Positions 48,160 to 57,114 of a stretch of DNA of 64,000 bases are shown one piece after another; positions within the stretch are counted from its first letter, which is position 1, and each line of letters begins with the position of its first letter. A program made the position numbers and the translations under genes. This stretch comes from DASTSN01 sp035760665. GTDB taxonomy: Bacteria > Bacteroidota > Bacteroidia > Chitinophagales > Chitinophagaceae. The stretch covers positions 1-64,000 of the forward strand of contig DASTSN010000108.1 of the NCBI GenBank assembly GCA_035760665.1, read 5' to 3'. The notes beneath the pieces were generated by a model that was not told the DNA's origin, made no database searches, and saw only the letters and a list, made by a program, of their open reading frames with translations.

Positions 48160-48283
48160 AGGTTAGTTCTTTTTCTGTAGGATAAGGATTTTAGTTTCTC
48201 ATCGTAAAATTAACGATTGATTTATGCACATAGTGTTTGATTTCAACGCTTTGTTCCAAAATTCAGTAAAATCTCAAAATGCC

Positions 48284-48299
48284 ACCGTATTAATACGGT
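48284..48299. promoter_or_regulatory. Perfect 16-base palindrome in a divergent intergenic region
   Basis: ACCGTATTAATACGGT is its own reverse complement. It lies 52 bases before the amidase ATG and just upstream of the -33 zone of a weak promoter (TACCTTGG at 48324-48331). Candidate binding site for a dimeric regulator; no protein assigned. Confidence 0.5.
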
Positions 48300-48335
48300 A
48301 AGCCTGCACAAGGGTTTTTATGTTACCTTGGTTTT

Positions 48336-49502
48336 ATGAAAACAATTTTTTCCCTATTATGTCTGTTACCTTGCATACTGCTGCGTTCTCAGCCAACCGA
48401 TTATCCTATTATGGGCGGAAAGACCACCGGTCCCTTGCCCTACCTCGAGTACGGCCTCGGAAGTGACAGGCTTGGTGGTGCAAAAATGACTTACCTGGAC
48501 ACGAATGTGGTGGTTAATGTTACCGACAGTGTGGGCGATAAATATAAAATTCGACTGTCGAAAAACCATATGGCATTTCTGCCAAAGGAAAATTTTAAAC
48601 AAGATACTGCAGTTGTATTCCGGCCATATTATTTAACCGGCAGCTGGAAAGTGTTTGGGGATGATCAGTATGATTACGTAACAGTTGCCCTGGATGAAAA
48701 ACTTCCCTACAGCAGCCGGCAGGAGATCAATCCGTCCAGGATCGTCGTAGATATTTATGGGGTTACCAGCAATACAAACTGGATTACCCAACTCTCAACA
48801 GTCAAAGAGATAAAGAATGCCTATTATGAACAGCCGGAAGATGATGTGTTTCGCATGATTATCGAATTAAAACACCGGCAGCACTGGGGCTATAGTATTT
48901 ATTACGAGGAAAATAAATTGGTGCTGCGGGTAAAACGGCAACCTTCGGTTCTCTCTTTGGCTAACATGAAAATAGCCGTGGATGCGGGCCATGGCGGAGA
49001 AAATGAAGGTGCAAGCGGTGCGAAAACAGCAATACTGGAAAAAGATTACACCTTAAAAATCGCTAAAGAACTGAAAAACGCATTGCTAAAAGAAAAAGCG
49101 CATGTGTTTATGACCCGTGAAAAAGATACAACGCTGAGTATGGTGGAACGTATCAGCATGCTGAAACAAGCGGAACCTGATTTTTTGATCAGCATTCATT
49201 TAAATTCTTCCGGCGAAGACACGGTAAAAGGTGTGAGTACCTATTATCGTTATATTGGTTTTCGTCCGCTAACACAATTTATATTAAAACGTATGCTGGA
49301 GTTAAGGCTAAACGAGTTTGGCAATGTAGGAAGTTTTAATTTTTCACTCAGTGGCCCGACCGATTATCCCAATTGCCTGGTGGAAGTGGCTTTCCTCAGC
49401 AATAAGGAAGATGAAAGGAGAATCCGTACAACAGCTTTTCAGAAAGCGGTGGCGGCAAAAATTGTACAGGGGATTAAAGACTGGCTGCGATCGCTGAACT
49501 GA
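48336..49502 (+). CDS. N-acetylmuramoyl-L-alanine amidase (Amidase_3) with N-terminal AMIN-like domain
   Basis: 388 residues with a signal peptide (to about residue 18). Residues about 100-200 form a beta domain with RIVVDIYG and RMIIELK, the AMIN pattern that targets peptidoglycan or the divisome. The catalytic domain from 211 has zinc ligands His219 (DAGHGG), Glu235 and His288 (ISIHLN), and catalytic Glu350 (LVEVAFLSN). Cleaves the amide between MurNAc and the stem peptide during cell separation. The stop codon abuts that of the convergent pgl gene. Confidence 0.92.
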   Translation: MKTIFSLLCLLPCILLRSQPTDYPIMGGKTTGPLPYLEYGLGSDRLGGAKMTYLDTNVVVNVTDSVGDKYKIRLSKNHMAFLPKENFKQDTAVVFRPYYLTGSWKVFGDDQYDYVTVALDEKLPYSSRQEINPSRIVVDIYGVTSNTNWITQLSTVKEIKNAYYEQPEDDVFRMIIELKHRQHWGYSIYYEENKLVLRVKRQPSVLSLANMKIAVDAGHGGENEGASGAKTAILEKDYTLKIAKELKNALLKEKAHVFMTREKDTTLSMVERISMLKQAEPDFLISIHLNSSGEDTVKGVSTYYRYIGFRPLTQFILKRMLELRLNEFGNVGSFNFSLSGPTDYPNCLVEVAFLSNKEDERRIRTTAFQKAVAAKIVQGIKDWLRSLN

Positions 49503-50228
49503 TCATCTTTCAATATCTGCTGCAGCGGCTTCATCCAGGAACCAGTACAGTTCATCATTATAAGGCTGAATAACCTGTGCCGGGTAAAGCCCGGGGTTAT
49601 GCTCGCCATAAAGCACATGATACACAGAAGCTGCTTTGCTGCCGCCGCTCACGAGGAATGCAATGCGGCGTGCCTGGTTTACTATTGGCGCTGTGAGTGT
49701 AATGCGAAATATTTTTTCCTGCTTCAGGTAAAAAGAGGTAACCCAGGCCTGCTTTTCCGTCACAATTTCATAACCTGGAAATAGCGATAAGGTATGTGCA
49801 TTATCACCCAGGCCCAGGAGTACAAGATCAAATGTGTGTTTTTTCCCGTCAAAATACTGGTGCAATATATTTTCGTAAGCAGCAGCCGATGACGCCGGCT
49901 GGGTACCGGTTTGCATGATGTGTACCTGTTTTTCAGGAACTGGCACATGGGTAAGTAAAACGTCAAAAGCCATTTTTGCATTGTTACGATCATCCGTAAA
50001 AGGAACAAATCGTTCATCTCCCCAAAAAATATGGAGTTTTGACCAGTCAATTTTGTCCCTGTAGGCTTCAGAAGCAAGTAATGAAAATAATTTTTTCGGG
50101 GTGCTGCCGCCGGACAAGGCGATTGTAAACCGGTCTTTACTTTTAAGCGTATCGGATATAAACTTTGTTATCCAGTCAGCAACCTGCTGGCTCAGTTCGT
50201 CGATATCTTTATAAACCGTCAGATGCAT
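49503..50228 (-). CDS. pgl: 6-phosphogluconolactonase
   Basis: 241 residues, DevB/NagB-like family. ALSGGSTPKKLF for phosphate binding, IFWGDERFVP, and LLGLGDNAHTLSLFPG are the family signatures; the last usually reads GxGxDGHTASLFPG, and Asp-Gly is Asp-Asn here. Hydrolyses 6-phosphogluconolactone. Third gene of gnd-zwf-pgl, 33 bases after zwf. Confidence 0.92.
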   Translation of the reverse strand: MHLTVYKDIDELSQQVADWITKFISDTLKSKDRFTIALSGGSTPKKLFSLLASEAYRDKIDWSKLHIFWGDERFVPFTDDRNNAKMAFDVLLTHVPVPEKQVHIMQTGTQPASSAAAYENILHQYFDGKKHTFDLVLLGLGDNAHTLSLFPGYEIVTEKQAWVTSFYLKQEKIFRITLTAPIVNQARRIAFLVSGGSKAASVYHVLYGEHNPGLYPAQVIQPYNDELYWFLDEAAAADIER

Positions 50229-50261
50229 CCGGTGTTTTTTTAACTGCCATTAATTTAAAAA

Positions 50262-51779
50262 TTATTCTTTGTTTTTTGGCGGCAATGTCACCCAGTTGTG
50301 CCCGTCCCGGGCAATCAATGCTTCTGCATCTTCCGGGCCCCAGGTGCCGGGTGAATAATTGGGGAAATCAACGGGGGGCCTTGCCTGCCAGGCCTCCAGT
50401 ATCGGGCTGATGACTTTCCAGGAAGCCTCCACCTGGTCGGCCCGCATAAATAATGTGGGATCCCCGGCAATAACGTCTTCCAGGAGTGTTTCATAAGCCT
50501 CAGGTTCATTATCGCCATAGGCTTCCGCATAACTGAAAACCATATCCACGGGATTTAATATCATTTCCGGCCCGGGGCGTTTGGCCTGGAAGCGGATGCG
50601 GATACTCATTTCCGGCTGAATACTGAAGAGGAGCCGGTTAGGCCGCCAGGTTTCTGCCGCTTCCAGCGGGAAGGAATAATGGGGCGCTTCCTTGAATTGG
50701 ATGGTGATCAACGTGGACTTTTCCTGCATATATTTCCCGGTGCGGATATAGAATGGTACATTTTGCCAGCGCCAGTTATCTATGTAGAACTTGGCGGCTA
50801 CAAATGTTTCTACCGGTGATTGAGGATTTACATTTTTTTCCTGCCGGTAACCCTGCACTTCTTTGCCTTTCATCCACCCGGCTGCATATTGTCCGCGCAC
50901 TGTATTGGGATGAACATTTTCCGGGCTGATTTTCCGGATGGCGTTGAGTACATCCACTTTCTTATTGCGAATTTCATTCGCGTCAAATGAAGTTGGTGCT
51001 TCCATGGCAATCATGCACAACAACTGAAGAATATGGTTTTGTACCATATCGCGCAAAGCCCCGGCCTGTTCGTAATAGCCGCCGCGTTCCTCCACGCCGA
51101 CTGTTTCGGCCGCCGTGATCTGAACATGATCAATGTAGTTGCTGTTCCAGATGGGTTCAAATAATGCATTGGCAAACCGAAACGCCAGGATATTCTGTAC
51201 CGTTTCTTTACCGAGGTAATGGTCAATGCGGAAAATCTGGTCTTCTTCAAACATGCCTTTCAGCAATTGGTTGAGAGCTACGGCACTTTGCAGGTCGTGC
51301 CCAAAAGGTTTTTCAAATACCATCCGTGTGTTTGTTGCGTCGGTACACAGCTTCTGTTCGGATAACTTTTGTGCAATAACCGGGGCCAGCTGCGGCGCAA
51401 CGGCCATATAAAAAATGACAATTGGTTTTACCTTCCATTCGTCAGCCTTTGCATTAATCCACGAAGCGATCTTTCCATAGGTTGCATTGTCATTCAGGTC
51501 CAGTTCATGATAAAGTACGCTGGATGAAAATTGTTTCCAGTGTCCATCGGGCTCGCCTTTACGCCGCGAAAATTGTTGCACACCTTCCAGCAGTTTATTC
51601 CTGTATTCATCGTCCGAGGTGAAACTTGTCCGGCCAACGCCAATGATGACAAACCGATCGGGCAGGTACCCGTCAATAAACAAATTATACAGCGCCGGAA
51701 TGAGTTTCCGGTTGGTTAGGTCCCCACTTCCACCAAAGATGAAAAGAATGGTAGGGGGGATGGATTTTTTGTCTTTCAT
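50262..51779 (-). CDS. zwf: Glucose-6-phosphate 1-dehydrogenase
   Basis: 505 residues from the ATG (MKDKKSIPPT); longer versions add a region with no family match. FIFGGSGDLTNRKL is the NADP-binding loop, RIDHYLGKETVQNI the active-site signature with the catalytic His environment and Lys. Oxidises glucose 6-phosphate to the lactone with NADP reduction. Second gene of the oxidative pentose phosphate operon, 37 bases after gnd. Confidence 0.95.
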   Translation of the reverse strand: MKDKKSIPPTILFIFGGSGDLTNRKLIPALYNLFIDGYLPDRFVIIGVGRTSFTSDDEYRNKLLEGVQQFSRRKGEPDGHWKQFSSSVLYHELDLNDNATYGKIASWINAKADEWKVKPIVIFYMAVAPQLAPVIAQKLSEQKLCTDATNTRMVFEKPFGHDLQSAVALNQLLKGMFEEDQIFRIDHYLGKETVQNILAFRFANALFEPIWNSNYIDHVQITAAETVGVEERGGYYEQAGALRDMVQNHILQLLCMIAMEAPTSFDANEIRNKKVDVLNAIRKISPENVHPNTVRGQYAAGWMKGKEVQGYRQEKNVNPQSPVETFVAAKFYIDNWRWQNVPFYIRTGKYMQEKSTLITIQFKEAPHYSFPLEAAETWRPNRLLFSIQPEMSIRIRFQAKRPGPEMILNPVDMVFSYAEAYGDNEPEAYETLLEDVIAGDPTLFMRADQVEASWKVISPILEAWQARPPVDFPNYSPGTWGPEDAEALIARDGHNWVTLPPKNKE

Positions 51780-51816
51780 TGATTTGCAAATTGTTGAATG
51801 CCTGTGCGCAAATAGT

Positions 51817-53226
51817 TTACCATTCTGTATGAAATATGCCTTCGCGGTCGGTACGCTGATACGTATGTGCCCCAAAATAATCACGTTGTGCCTGTATCAG
51901 GTTGGTGGGCATTTTTTCACTGCAATATGTGTCAAAATATCCCAATGCACTCATCAGTCCGGCAGCAGGAATTTTGGCGGCCGCACTGCGTTGCACAATT
52001 TTTCGCAATGCTGATTGTTTTTTCTTTACTAAAGAAGCAATTTTTTTATCCAGCAAAATATTCGATAAACCTGGTTTTTTACGGTACACTGCCGTAAAGT
52101 TTTCCAGTAGGGATGACCGGATTATGCAACCACCACGCCAGATTTTTACCACATCCAGCAGCGGGATATCCATTTGCAGCTCGGATGAGGCTTTGTGCAA
52201 CATAGCAAGCCCCTGCGCATAGGCGATGATGGTGGCGCAATACAGGGCATCATGCAGTTGCTCGATAAATTTTTCTTTTCCAAAGAAGATTTTCCTGCTC
52301 CTGGGCTTATATAGGGCTGCTGCTGCCGCTCGTTCATCTTTGTAACCGGAAAGGTCTCGCATGGCAACGGCTGTATCAATTGTGGGAACAGGTACCGGCA
52401 GGTCCATGGCGTCCTGGCTGGTCCATTTGCCGGTTCCTTTTGAGCCAGCTTTATCGAGGATCATATCTACCAGCCGGTTCCCGGTGAGGTCATCCTTTTT
52501 TAGAAAAATACCGGAGGTGATTTCGATTAAATATGATTGCAGGTCACCGTTATTCCATTTCCAGAAGATTTCGTGCAGTTCATCATTCGTCAGATCAATA
52601 CTTTTGGTAAGCAGGTCATATACTTCGCTGATGAGCTGCATGATCGCATATTCAATTCCGTTATGTACCATTTTCACATAATGGCCGGCCGCATCGCGGC
52701 CCATATACGCTACGCAGGGGTCTTTCTCCACTTTCGCTGCCACGGCTTCCAGTACCGGCTGCACATGTTTCCAGGCTTCCGGGTCGCCACCCGGCATAAT
52801 GCTGGGACCTGTGCGGGCACCGTGTTCCCCGCCAGATACACCCATGCCCATAAAATGAATTTTTTTATCCTGCAGGTATTTAATTCTGCGCAGAGTGTCG
52901 GTGTAATGTGAGTTACCTCCGTCTATGATAATGTCGCCGGGTGTTAACAAAGGCAGCAAGTCATTAATCACACTGTCAACAATCGGACCGGCGGGTACCA
53001 GCATCATTACCTTTCGGGGTGTTTTTAACTGTGCCACCATATCGGCCAGCGTAGCGGCTCCTTTTACAGTAGTGCCGGGCGTGGCAGAAGATTCCAGCAG
53101 GGTGGCCTTGTTGTAATCTTTATCGAAACCGATAGCGTTAAAACCATGATCAGCCATATTCAGCAACAGGTTTCGCCCCATCACTCCCAGGCCAATCATA
53201 CCAAAATCAAATGAGGGAGTATTCAT
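51817..53226 (-). CDS. gnd: 6-phosphogluconate dehydrogenase (decarboxylating)
   Basis: 469 residues from ATG (MNTPSFDFG). GMIGLGVMGRN binds NADP; DGGNSHYTDT, GVSGGEHGARTGPSIMPGG and KMVHNGIEYAIMQLISEVYDL are the long-chain 6PGDH motifs with catalytic Lys and Glu; the C-terminus FGAHTYQRTD is typical. Oxidative decarboxylation to ribulose 5-phosphate. First gene of the operon; an inverted repeat lies 10 bases before its start. Confidence 0.95.
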   Translation of the reverse strand: MNTPSFDFGMIGLGVMGRNLLLNMADHGFNAIGFDKDYNKATLLESSATPGTTVKGAATLADMVAQLKTPRKVMMLVPAGPIVDSVINDLLPLLTPGDIIIDGGNSHYTDTLRRIKYLQDKKIHFMGMGVSGGEHGARTGPSIMPGGDPEAWKHVQPVLEAVAAKVEKDPCVAYMGRDAAGHYVKMVHNGIEYAIMQLISEVYDLLTKSIDLTNDELHEIFWKWNNGDLQSYLIEITSGIFLKKDDLTGNRLVDMILDKAGSKGTGKWTSQDAMDLPVPVPTIDTAVAMRDLSGYKDERAAAAALYKPRSRKIFFGKEKFIEQLHDALYCATIIAYAQGLAMLHKASSELQMDIPLLDVVKIWRGGCIIRSSLLENFTAVYRKKPGLSNILLDKKIASLVKKKQSALRKIVQRSAAAKIPAAGLMSALGYFDTYCSEKMPTNLIQAQRDYFGAHTYQRTDREGIFHTEW

Positions 53227-53235
53227 AAAATAAAA

Positions 53236-53269
53236 TTGCAGATTATACTGTAAGTTATATAATCTGCAA
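53236..53269 (-). terminator. 12-bp perfect inverted repeat between cytochrome gene and gnd
   Basis: TTGCAGATTATA/TATAATCTGCAA with a 10-base loop. On the minus strand it is followed by TTTTATTTT and then the gnd ATG, so it may terminate the cytochrome transcript. Because it sits 10 bases before gnd it could equally be an attenuator or operator controlling the pentose phosphate operon. Confidence 0.55.
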
Positions 53270-53297
53270 CACACTTTTGTTGAGAAATGATATTTAC

Positions 53298-53714
53298 TCA
53301 GTTCTTCGGAGCTTCCTGCCCGGGCATCTCGGGATGCGGTGTACCGTGGTGACAGGTGATGCAACTGACCGCCATTACTGCATTTTCATCGCCAACTTTT
53401 GAAGAACCGTGAAAGAATTTTTTATTGATCTTATTCGTCATCTTTATCATCTTACGGGCAATATTTTTTTCCGGCTTTTCGTCACTGGCAAAATCCAGCC
53501 GCTTGTCATCATCCTTTGATTTAGCATGGCAAAAGGTACACTTTACGCCGAGCGCTTCTTTAAAATTATCCATCACTTTACCCAATTGTTCATGGCTGAT
53601 ATTTTTGGGTAGTACTTTCAGATTTTTATACTCCGGCGGCCTTGTAGCGGCAACGCTAACAAACACAATGGCCGCCAGCGCCGTAATGACGGATAATTTT
53701 TTGTTGAATTTCAT
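53298..53714 (-). CDS. Diheme c-type cytochrome (photosynthetic reaction-centre cytochrome c-like)
   Basis: 138 residues from the ATG giving MKFNKKLSVITALAAIVFVSVAA, a clear signal peptide. Two heme motifs, CTFCHA and CITCHHG, spaced about 60 residues, with the helix ARKMIKMTNKIN between them, the pattern of the CytoC_RC-like family found in non-photosynthetic Bacteroidota. Periplasmic electron carrier of unknown partner. Confidence 0.85.
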   Translation of the reverse strand: MKFNKKLSVITALAAIVFVSVAATRPPEYKNLKVLPKNISHEQLGKVMDNFKEALGVKCTFCHAKSKDDDKRLDFASDEKPEKNIARKMIKMTNKINKKFFHGSSKVGDENAVMAVSCITCHHGTPHPEMPGQEAPKN

Positions 53715-53846
53715 GTTGGTGAATTTATACATCTAATTTACCAAAATGGTAGGATATAATTCTTACTGCCGGACAAATTTCTGCTTTTCCTAAAATTGCA
53801 GGCAATTTCAGCGCGGATACCCGAACGGTTTGCGCGGCACATTGTC

Positions 53847-53854
53847 TACTTTTG
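53847..53854 (+). promoter_or_regulatory. -7 element of the AhpD-like gene
   Basis: TACTTTTG is an exact TAnnTTTG match 17 bases before the ATG at 53872. A -33 TTTG at the normal distance is not seen. Confidence 0.5.
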
Positions 53855-53871
53855 TTTTCAAATGCAATTGT

Positions 53872-54222
53872 ATGAGCCAACTGGTAAATGAATTTAACGA
53901 CTACCGTACGAAGATGAACGAGGTGATACTCGGCAAAAATAACCTGGTGATGAAACGCCTCTGGAACCTAGACACTAATACGTATGAAGCAGGCGCCCTG
54001 GATAAAAAAACAAAAGAGATGCTGGGTTTAGTGGCAAGTATGGTATTACGCTGCGACGACTGTATTAAATACCACCTGGGGAAATGCCACGAACTGGGCG
54101 TCAAAACCGATGAATTATACGAGGTGTTTGCCGTAGCCAACATTGTTGGCGGTACGATTGTCATTCCCCATACGCGCCGGGCAGCGGAGTATTGGGAAGA
54201 ACTGCTGAAAACCGAAGAATAA
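53872..54222 (+). CDS. Carboxymuconolactone decarboxylase family (AhpD-like) protein
   Basis: 116 residues from the ATG (MSQLVNEFND); an upstream ATG at 53830 would put the -7 element inside the gene. CDDC (Cys61, Cys64) with His68 is the redox site of AhpD-like alkylhydroperoxidases, followed by GVKTDELYEVFAVANIVGG. Probably a peroxidase-type antioxidant protein. Confidence 0.87.
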   Translation: MSQLVNEFNDYRTKMNEVILGKNNLVMKRLWNLDTNTYEAGALDKKTKEMLGLVASMVLRCDDCIKYHLGKCHELGVKTDELYEVFAVANIVGGTIVIPHTRRAAEYWEELLKTEE

Positions 54223-54306
54223 CTAAAAATGTAATAATTTAATAACGAACTTTGTATATTGTTAAGGTTCTGCCTTACAAATTATATTCTTTAATTCGTA
54301 ATTGAG

Positions 54307-55335
54307 ATGAGTGATACTACTACGGCTTCTGTTCTTACAGCCAAAGATTTTGCCACTGACCAGGAAGTGCGCTGGTGCCCCGGCTGTGGCGATTATTCCA
54401 TTCTTGCCCAGGTACAAAAAGTGATGCCCACCCTGGGTATCGCCAGGGAAAATATTGTAATCATTTCGGGTATCGGGTGTTCATCCCGCTTTCCTTATTA
54501 CATGAATACCTACGGCATGCACTCTATTCACGGACGTGCCACAGCCATTGCCAGCGGATTGAAAGCAAGCCGGCCGGAACTGAGTGTGTGGGTGGTTACC
54601 GGTGATGGCGACGGGCTGAGTATTGGAGGCAATCATACCATTCACCTGCTGCGCAGGAATTTTGATATTAATGTATTGCTGTTTAATAACCAGATTTACG
54701 GGCTGACAAAAGGCCAATACTCCCCCACTTCCGAAGAGCATAAGATTACCAAATCTACCCCCTTCGGCAGTATCGACCATCCGTTTAACCCGCTGGCCCT
54801 GGCCCTGGGAGCTGATGCCACTTTTGTAGCCCGCAGTATGGACCGCGATCCCAAGCATTTACAGGCCATGTTGCTGCGGTCGCACCAGCACAAGGGTGCC
54901 TCTTTTTTAGAAATCTACCAGAACTGCAATATTTTCAACGACGGGGCTTTTGAAATATTTACCGAAAAAGGTACGAAGGCTGAACAAACATTGTTCCTCG
55001 AGCACGGACAGCCATTGGTGTTTGGCGCCAACAAGGATAAAGGCATCAGGCTGGATGGATTTACGCCCACTGTGGTGAGCCTGAACGAAGGATACAGCAC
55101 CGATGATTTATGGATTCACGATGAACGGGATATTTATAAAGCACAAATACTGGTTCGTATTTTTGATGATCCGAAAAAAGAAGATCATCTACCACGGCCA
55201 TTTGGTGTGTTTTATGAAACGGATCGTCAGTGTTATGAAGATGCGATGGCCATACAACTCGAGGAAGCAAAAGCAAAAAAACCTGCTGATCTGAATAAAC
55301 TCCTGCGTGGTAATGAAGTGTGGACGATTAGTTAA
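54307..55335 (+). CDS. korB: 2-oxoacid:ferredoxin oxidoreductase beta subunit
   Basis: 342 residues. CPGCGDYSIL (Cys24, Cys27) and IGCSSRF contribute to the 4Fe-4S cluster; VTGDGDGLSIGGNHTIHLLRRN and FNNQIYGLTKGQYSPTS bind thiamine diphosphate and Mg. Catalyses CoA-dependent oxidation of a 2-oxoacid such as 2-oxoglutarate, giving reduced ferredoxin. The alpha subunit usually encoded just upstream is not there: the preceding gene is the AhpD-like one, 84 bases away. Confidence 0.92.
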   Translation: MSDTTTASVLTAKDFATDQEVRWCPGCGDYSILAQVQKVMPTLGIARENIVIISGIGCSSRFPYYMNTYGMHSIHGRATAIASGLKASRPELSVWVVTGDGDGLSIGGNHTIHLLRRNFDINVLLFNNQIYGLTKGQYSPTSEEHKITKSTPFGSIDHPFNPLALALGADATFVARSMDRDPKHLQAMLLRSHQHKGASFLEIYQNCNIFNDGAFEIFTEKGTKAEQTLFLEHGQPLVFGANKDKGIRLDGFTPTVVSLNEGYSTDDLWIHDERDIYKAQILVRIFDDPKKEDHLPRPFGVFYETDRQCYEDAMAIQLEEAKAKKPADLNKLLRGNEVWTIS

Positions 55336-55392
55336 ACAAATAAGAAATTGTTATATGAATGAGGGGCTTCGGGTAAAGAGCCTCTTATTTAT

Positions 55393-56286
55393 TTAATGAG
55401 CAACTGCCCCTGTATGTAAAACTTTATCAGCTGCTTCGTAAATTTTTTTCTTTTTGTTTTCATACCACCATTTGGGTGCAGTTTTTTTCATTAGTGTATC
55501 AATGTTCCGCATACCAAATAAATTCCAGGCGCCTTTGAGCTTACCACTTAAAGAAGGCTGCAATGCCCGCAGGCTCATGGCAAAACCGCTATCCAGGTAT
55601 TCCATATGATGCCAATAGCCTGCAGGCATGAACAAGGTATCGCCATGCTCCAATACCAGGTCGTACCCCTGTGCCAGCTTTAATGCCGGAAATTTGTCAT
55701 AATCAGGTTTGCCGTTATTTTCATGGTAGTGCGAAAAATCTGCCAGGCTTAAAACTTCAAAGGGTTTTCTGTAAAGCTTGTGTTGTTCTTTGTATGGAAA
55801 CAATAAAATCCGCTTGCGGCCCACAAACTGCGTATGGAGGATGTGTGAGAGATCTATATCAAAGTGCATGTGCGTGATAGAGGTGGCGCCACCCACAAAC
55901 AGCATGGGGTATTTCTTTACAAACCCTTTCATCAAATGATCGGGCCAGCTAAAATCCTGCGTCAATTGCGGGGCGTGATCGAAAATATTAAATAAAAAAA
56001 TACGCCATCCTGCCGGTCCCTGACGGATCATATCAATATATTCCCCAAAGGTTTTATAATCATCGGCGGCATTAATAAGGGTGTAGGCATCACTTTTCAC
56101 GTTGTTATAGAGCGGTACCCTTTTTTCACCCACCAGTTGTTTAAAATAATCCCAGTTCCATTTGGAGAAAGCCGGCCAGTTTTTGGAGAGATCTTTGATA
56201 ACAACCGGTATACCCGGCTGGTAAAATTCTTTCCGGAACACTTCGGGCTCAATCGAATCTACTGTAACAACTGGTTTTAGTTGCAT
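55393..56286 (-). CDS. Cupin-like (JmjC) Fe(II)/2-oxoglutarate-dependent oxygenase
   Basis: 298 residues from the ATG (MQLKPVVTVDS). PVVIKDLSKNWPAFSKWNWDYF is the cupin_8/JmjC start; iron ligands are His141 and Asp143 (HFD) with distal His226 or His227 (GYWHHMEY). A Lys near RKRILLFP can bind 2-oxoglutarate. Family members hydroxylate proteins, RNA-related targets or small molecules; target unknown. An exact -7 element (TATCTTTG, 56309-56302) lies 15 bases upstream. Confidence 0.87.
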   Translation of the reverse strand: MQLKPVVTVDSIEPEVFRKEFYQPGIPVVIKDLSKNWPAFSKWNWDYFKQLVGEKRVPLYNNVKSDAYTLINAADDYKTFGEYIDMIRQGPAGWRIFLFNIFDHAPQLTQDFSWPDHLMKGFVKKYPMLFVGGATSITHMHFDIDLSHILHTQFVGRKRILLFPYKEQHKLYRKPFEVLSLADFSHYHENNGKPDYDKFPALKLAQGYDLVLEHGDTLFMPAGYWHHMEYLDSGFAMSLRALQPSLSGKLKGAWNLFGMRNIDTLMKKTAPKWWYENKKKKIYEAADKVLHTGAVAH

Positions 56287-56405
56287 AAGAAGCAGTTTTT
56301 GCAAAGATAAAGAGGCCGGCAAAATACAACTTGTCATACACATGTCAATTGATAAGGTGCATTTGAAAAAATAACCAGTATTTTTAAAACTCAATAACTG
56401 CTACG

Positions 56406-57014
56406 ATGCTGATCCATGTACATCCCGATAATCCCCAACCCCGGCAAATTAAAACCATCGTTGACTGCCTGCTGGGTGGAGGCGTGATTATTTACCCAAC
56501 GGATACCATTTATGGGCTTGGCTGCGATATTTTTCAGCACAAAGCTATTGAGCGGATTGCCCGCATGAAAGGGGTGGATCCTCATAAAGCACAATTATCA
56601 TTTATTTGTGCCGATCTCAGTCACCTTAGTGATTTTGCCAAGCAGGTGTCTACACCCGTTTATCGCTTATTAAAAGAATGCCTTCCCGGACCTTATACAT
56701 TTATCTTGAAGGCCAGTAAACTGGTGCCAAAGATTTTACAGGGTAAAAAAGATACGATCGGTTTACGCATCCCCGATAATAAGATTGCCCGTACCATTGT
56801 AACTGAACTGGGACATCCCGTACTGAGTGCTTCGTTACCGGGCGACATGGTGGAAGACTATACTGATCCAGAACTGATGTATGCAAATTTCGGAAAGCAG
56901 GTAGACCTTATTGTGGACGGAGGTACTGGGGGTATTGTGCCTTCCACAATTATTGATTGCACAACAGATGAACCGCAGCTCATCCGGCAGGGACTTGGCA
57001 AATGGCTGGAATGA
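56406..57014 (+). CDS. Sua5/YciO/YrdC family protein
   Basis: 202 residues. VIIYPTDTIYGLGCDIF and ERIARMKG are the family start, LPGPYTFILKAS and GLRIPDN the central motifs, and ends PSTIIDCT. In enzymes making threonylcarbamoyl-AMP a KxR and SAN motif are present; here the corresponding places read HKAQLSF and SASL, which is closer to YciO. So tRNA t6A synthesis is possible but not certain. Ends before a bidirectional terminator. Confidence 0.85.
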   Translation: MLIHVHPDNPQPRQIKTIVDCLLGGGVIIYPTDTIYGLGCDIFQHKAIERIARMKGVDPHKAQLSFICADLSHLSDFAKQVSTPVYRLLKECLPGPYTFILKASKLVPKILQGKKDTIGLRIPDNKIARTIVTELGHPVLSASLPGDMVEDYTDPELMYANFGKQVDLIVDGGTGGIVPSTIIDCTTDEPQLIRQGLGKWLE

Positions 57015-57036
57015 ACAGCGTACTGTTTCAAAATAA

Positions 57037-57069
57037 AAAAGCATCATCTTTTTGTGCGATGATGCTTTT
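57037..57069. terminator. Bidirectional terminator between convergent genes
   Basis: A 12-bp perfect stem AAAAGCATCATC/GATGATGCTTTT with a 9-base loop. T-runs on both strands let it stop the Sua5/YciO gene and the convergent small secreted protein gene. Confidence 0.85.
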
Positions 57070-57114
57070 ACCTCAGCCACCATATTCCTTCTGTATATAT
57101 TGATTTGACAGAAA

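Noticed and set aside
53830..53871. Upstream ATG for the AhpD-like protein
   Set aside because: It would place the exact -7 element TACTTTTG within the coding sequence, and the added 14 residues do not fit the family.
55336..55392. Terminator between korB and the JmjC-type gene
   Set aside because: GAGGGGCT/AGAGCCTC pairs only in broken segments with mismatches, too weak to support.
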